Assembly (NCBI GenBank): GCA_020634565.1
Contig: JACKBN010000015.1
Location: 62,001-126,000 of the forward strand
Source of the DNA: Ardenticatenaceae bacterium
GTDB lineage: Bacteria; Chloroflexota; Anaerolineae; Promineifilales; Promineifilaceae
Reading direction: 5' to 3'
Length of the DNA stretch: 64,000 bases
Shown: positions 62,524 through 64,000 of the stretch, piece by piece
How the letters are laid out: every line of letters starts with the position of its first letter
Position numbering within the stretch: the stretch's first letter is position 1
The notes under the pieces: model-generated
Databases searched by the model: none
What the model saw: only the letters and a program-made list of their open reading frames with translations
Told to the model about the DNA's origin: nothing
Translations under genes and position numbers: made by a program

Positions 62524-64000
62524 TTAAAATTGCGACGGCCGTATATCCTGCACCATCAACTGTAAATTACGATTGCCGCGCCACTCGTTGACGCTGATGC
62601 TGTATACCAGATCGATTGTTTGTGGCAGATGGCTAGCCCATTCGCCCTGCCGGAAGGCGATCGCGCCGATTTCACGGTAGCCATTCAGGCTGTCGGCAGA
62701 GAGCGTGAGCTGCAAATGAGCCCCGCTTTGCCCCACGGCGCGATGGTGAACCACCTCCACGCCTCGGCTCAAAAAGACCGGCTGCGGATTGGCGGCACCG
62801 GTTGGTTCCAGCTGCTGCAAATGCTCAAACAGCGCCCAATCCACATCCTCCAGCGCAATTTCAGTGTCGATGGAAAGCGTGGGAACCAGCTCCACATCTT
62901 GCAGCTTGCGCTCCGCCACGGCGGTGATGCGGCTCAAAAATTCAGGCAGATTGGTGTTGCGCACGGTAAAACCAGCGGCCTGGGCATGGCCACCGTGGCG
63001 CACCAGCAAATCGGCCACCTCATCCAGCGCGTCGGTGATATGAAACTGGTCAATCGAGCGGCAGGAACCCCGACTTTCTTCTTCGCCCTGCTCCATGACG
63101 ATGGCCGGGCGGTAATGTTTTTCAGCCAGGCGGCTGGCGACCAGTCCCACCACGCCGGAGACAAACTTTTCGTCGGCAGCAATCAGGATGGGAGCATCCG
63201 GTTCCACCATGCCTTCCGCCAACTCACTCAATTCGGCGGTAAGCTTTTGGCGCTGACGGTTCAGCCGGTCCAGCTCATCGGCGAAGCGGTTGGCGTCGAG
63301 GCTGTTGTTGGCGGCCAGCAGCTTGGCGGCGCTGTAGGCGTGGGCTAATCGACCAGCGGCGTTGATGCGCGGGCCAATGCCAAAGGCGATCGATTCGGCC
63401 GTGAGGCTGCCGGGGGTGAGGCGGGCAGCGCGGGCCAGGGCGGCAATGCCTGCCCGCTTGGAGTTGTTAAGCGATTTCAGCCCGTCGATGACCAGCTTGC
63501 GGTTTTCTTTAAGCAGTGGAGCCAAATCGGCGACGGTGCCGATAGCGACCAAATCGAGCAGATCGGCTTCGTCGAACGTGGCGCGGTCGGGGCGGGATTG
63601 CTTGAGCGCCTGCGCCAGCTTAAAGGCGATGCCTACACCTGCTAGCATATCGTCGGGATACTCGGAATCGGGGCGCTTGGGGTTGATTACGGCCGTTCCC
63701 GGCGGCATCTTCGGTCCCAAACTGTGATGATCGGTGATGATCATCTCCAGACCAATCTGGTTGGCATGTTCCACTTCAAACACAGAGCGAATGCCGCAAT
63801 CGACGGTGATGACGAGGTTGGCGCCTTTTTCTTTGAGTTCGGTGAGGGCTTCCACGTTGAGGCCGTACCCTTCATCTACGCGGTCGGGGATATACGGCCG
63901 TACCAAATTTCGATCTGCCCCCAAGCCGCGCAGCGCCTGCGTCAGCAGCACGGTGCTGGTCACGCCGTCCGCATCAAAATCGCCGTAAACGATGATCATT
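62524..64000 (-). CDS. recJ: single-stranded-DNA exonuclease RecJ (5' end beyond window)
   Basis: About 491 residues are present; the N-terminal 60-80 residues lie beyond the right edge. DHH motifs are clear: IVYGDFDADGVTST, TVDCGIRS, TDHHSLG, and the DHHA1 part with RHGGHAQAAGFTVR. The C-terminal OB-like domain ends in VQDIRPSQF. RecJ resects 5' ends in recombination and repair, using two metal ions held by these Asp and His residues. The first visible ATG at 63999 is not the true start. Confidence 0.93.
   Translation of the reverse strand, partial: MIIVYGDFDADGVTSTVLLTQALRGLGADRNLVRPYIPDRVDEGYGLNVEALTELKEKGANLVITVDCGIRSVFEVEHANQIGLEMIITDHHSLGPKMPPGTAVINPKRPDSEYPDDMLAGVGIAFKLAQALKQSRPDRATFDEADLLDLVAIGTVADLAPLLKENRKLVIDGLKSLNNSKRAGIAALARAARLTPGSLTAESIAFGIGPRINAAGRLAHAYSAAKLLAANNSLDANRFADELDRLNRQRQKLTAELSELAEGMVEPDAPILIAADEKFVSGVVGLVASRLAEKHYRPAIVMEQGEEESRGSCRSIDQFHITDALDEVADLLVRHGGHAQAAGFTVRNTNLPEFLSRITAVAERKLQDVELVPTLSIDTEIALEDVDWALFEHLQQLEPTGAANPQPVFLSRGVEVVHHRAVGQSGAHLQLTLSADSLNGYREIGAIAFRQGEWASHLPQTIDLVYSISVNEWRGNRNLQLMVQDIRPSQF

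Overview
The window is 64 kb of gene-dense bacterial chromosome with roughly balanced base composition. It has no transposase, no CRISPR array and no tRNA or rRNA gene that I could see. Gene content points to an uncultured filamentous member of the Chloroflexota, most likely Anaerolineae-like. The indicators are multi-GAF histidine kinases, many PMT/ArnT-type glycosyltransferases with polyprenyl-phosphate-mannose synthase, a Tad/Flp pilus locus with a short Flp pilin, a sortase, and lipoprotein sugar-binding proteins with long Thr/Glu linkers. This placement is inferred from gene content; no marker gene was compared to a database.

Layout. 1-11.0 kb (minus strand): a carbohydrate uptake and phosphorolysis operon. 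In transcription order it holds a GH94 phosphorylase, a solute-binding lipoprotein, a second large binding protein with an N-terminal beta-sandwich region, two MalF/MalG-type permeases, and an NHL-TPR-Yip1 membrane protein that runs off the left edge. Two of these genes carry single-base frameshifts. The GH94 promoter is flanked by two LacI-family-type operators. 11.3-14.2 kb (plus): sortase, a small membrane protein, and the infC-rpmI-rplT translation operon, with infC starting at AUU. 14.3-21.7 kb: three large GT-C glycosyltransferases and a DnaJ-like zinc-ribbon protein. 21.9-30.7 kb: a 1322-residue sensor kinase, a promoter/micro-ORF/terminator unit, a SWIM protein, a CPBP protein, an RlmD/TrmA-family methyltransferase lacking the catalytic Cys, a DUF3467 protein, ComEA and a GT9 transferase. 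30.8-36.8 kb: a secreted beta-helix protein, an OppD/OppF pair without permeases, a receiver-roadblock protein and a HAD phosphatase. 37.0-46.6 kb: a polyprenyl-phosphate-mannose synthase, a methyltransferase and five GT-C membrane proteins, probably one envelope-glycan or protein-glycosylation locus.

46.8-54.0 kb: a NarL-type regulator and a DegS-like kinase, then the Flp pilin (50 residues) and TadZ, TadA, TadB and TadC, the motor and platform of a Tad pilus. No prepilin peptidase, secretin or TadE/F gene lies in the window. 54.1-64.0 kb: housekeeping genes comprising ComF, the hibernation factor, a low-molecular-weight phosphatase, a NIF3 protein, Kbl, a beta-CASP nuclease, an RNase D, a UDP-sugar epimerase and the 3' part of recJ.

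The most striking global signal is the palindrome ACGGCCGT, usually AACGGCCGTT. I counted about 109 copies by eye, roughly one per 590 bp, against about one expected by chance. It lies in genes on both strands, in all frames, and in intergenic DNA, but is sparse or absent in the infC operon, the opp genes and the Tad locus. It resembles the HIP1 phenomenon of cyanobacteria with a different core. A second theme is repeat DNA of intergenic type lying in frame inside loops of GT-C glycosyltransferases; one of these copies has a clear counterpart in an intergenic region 42 kb away.
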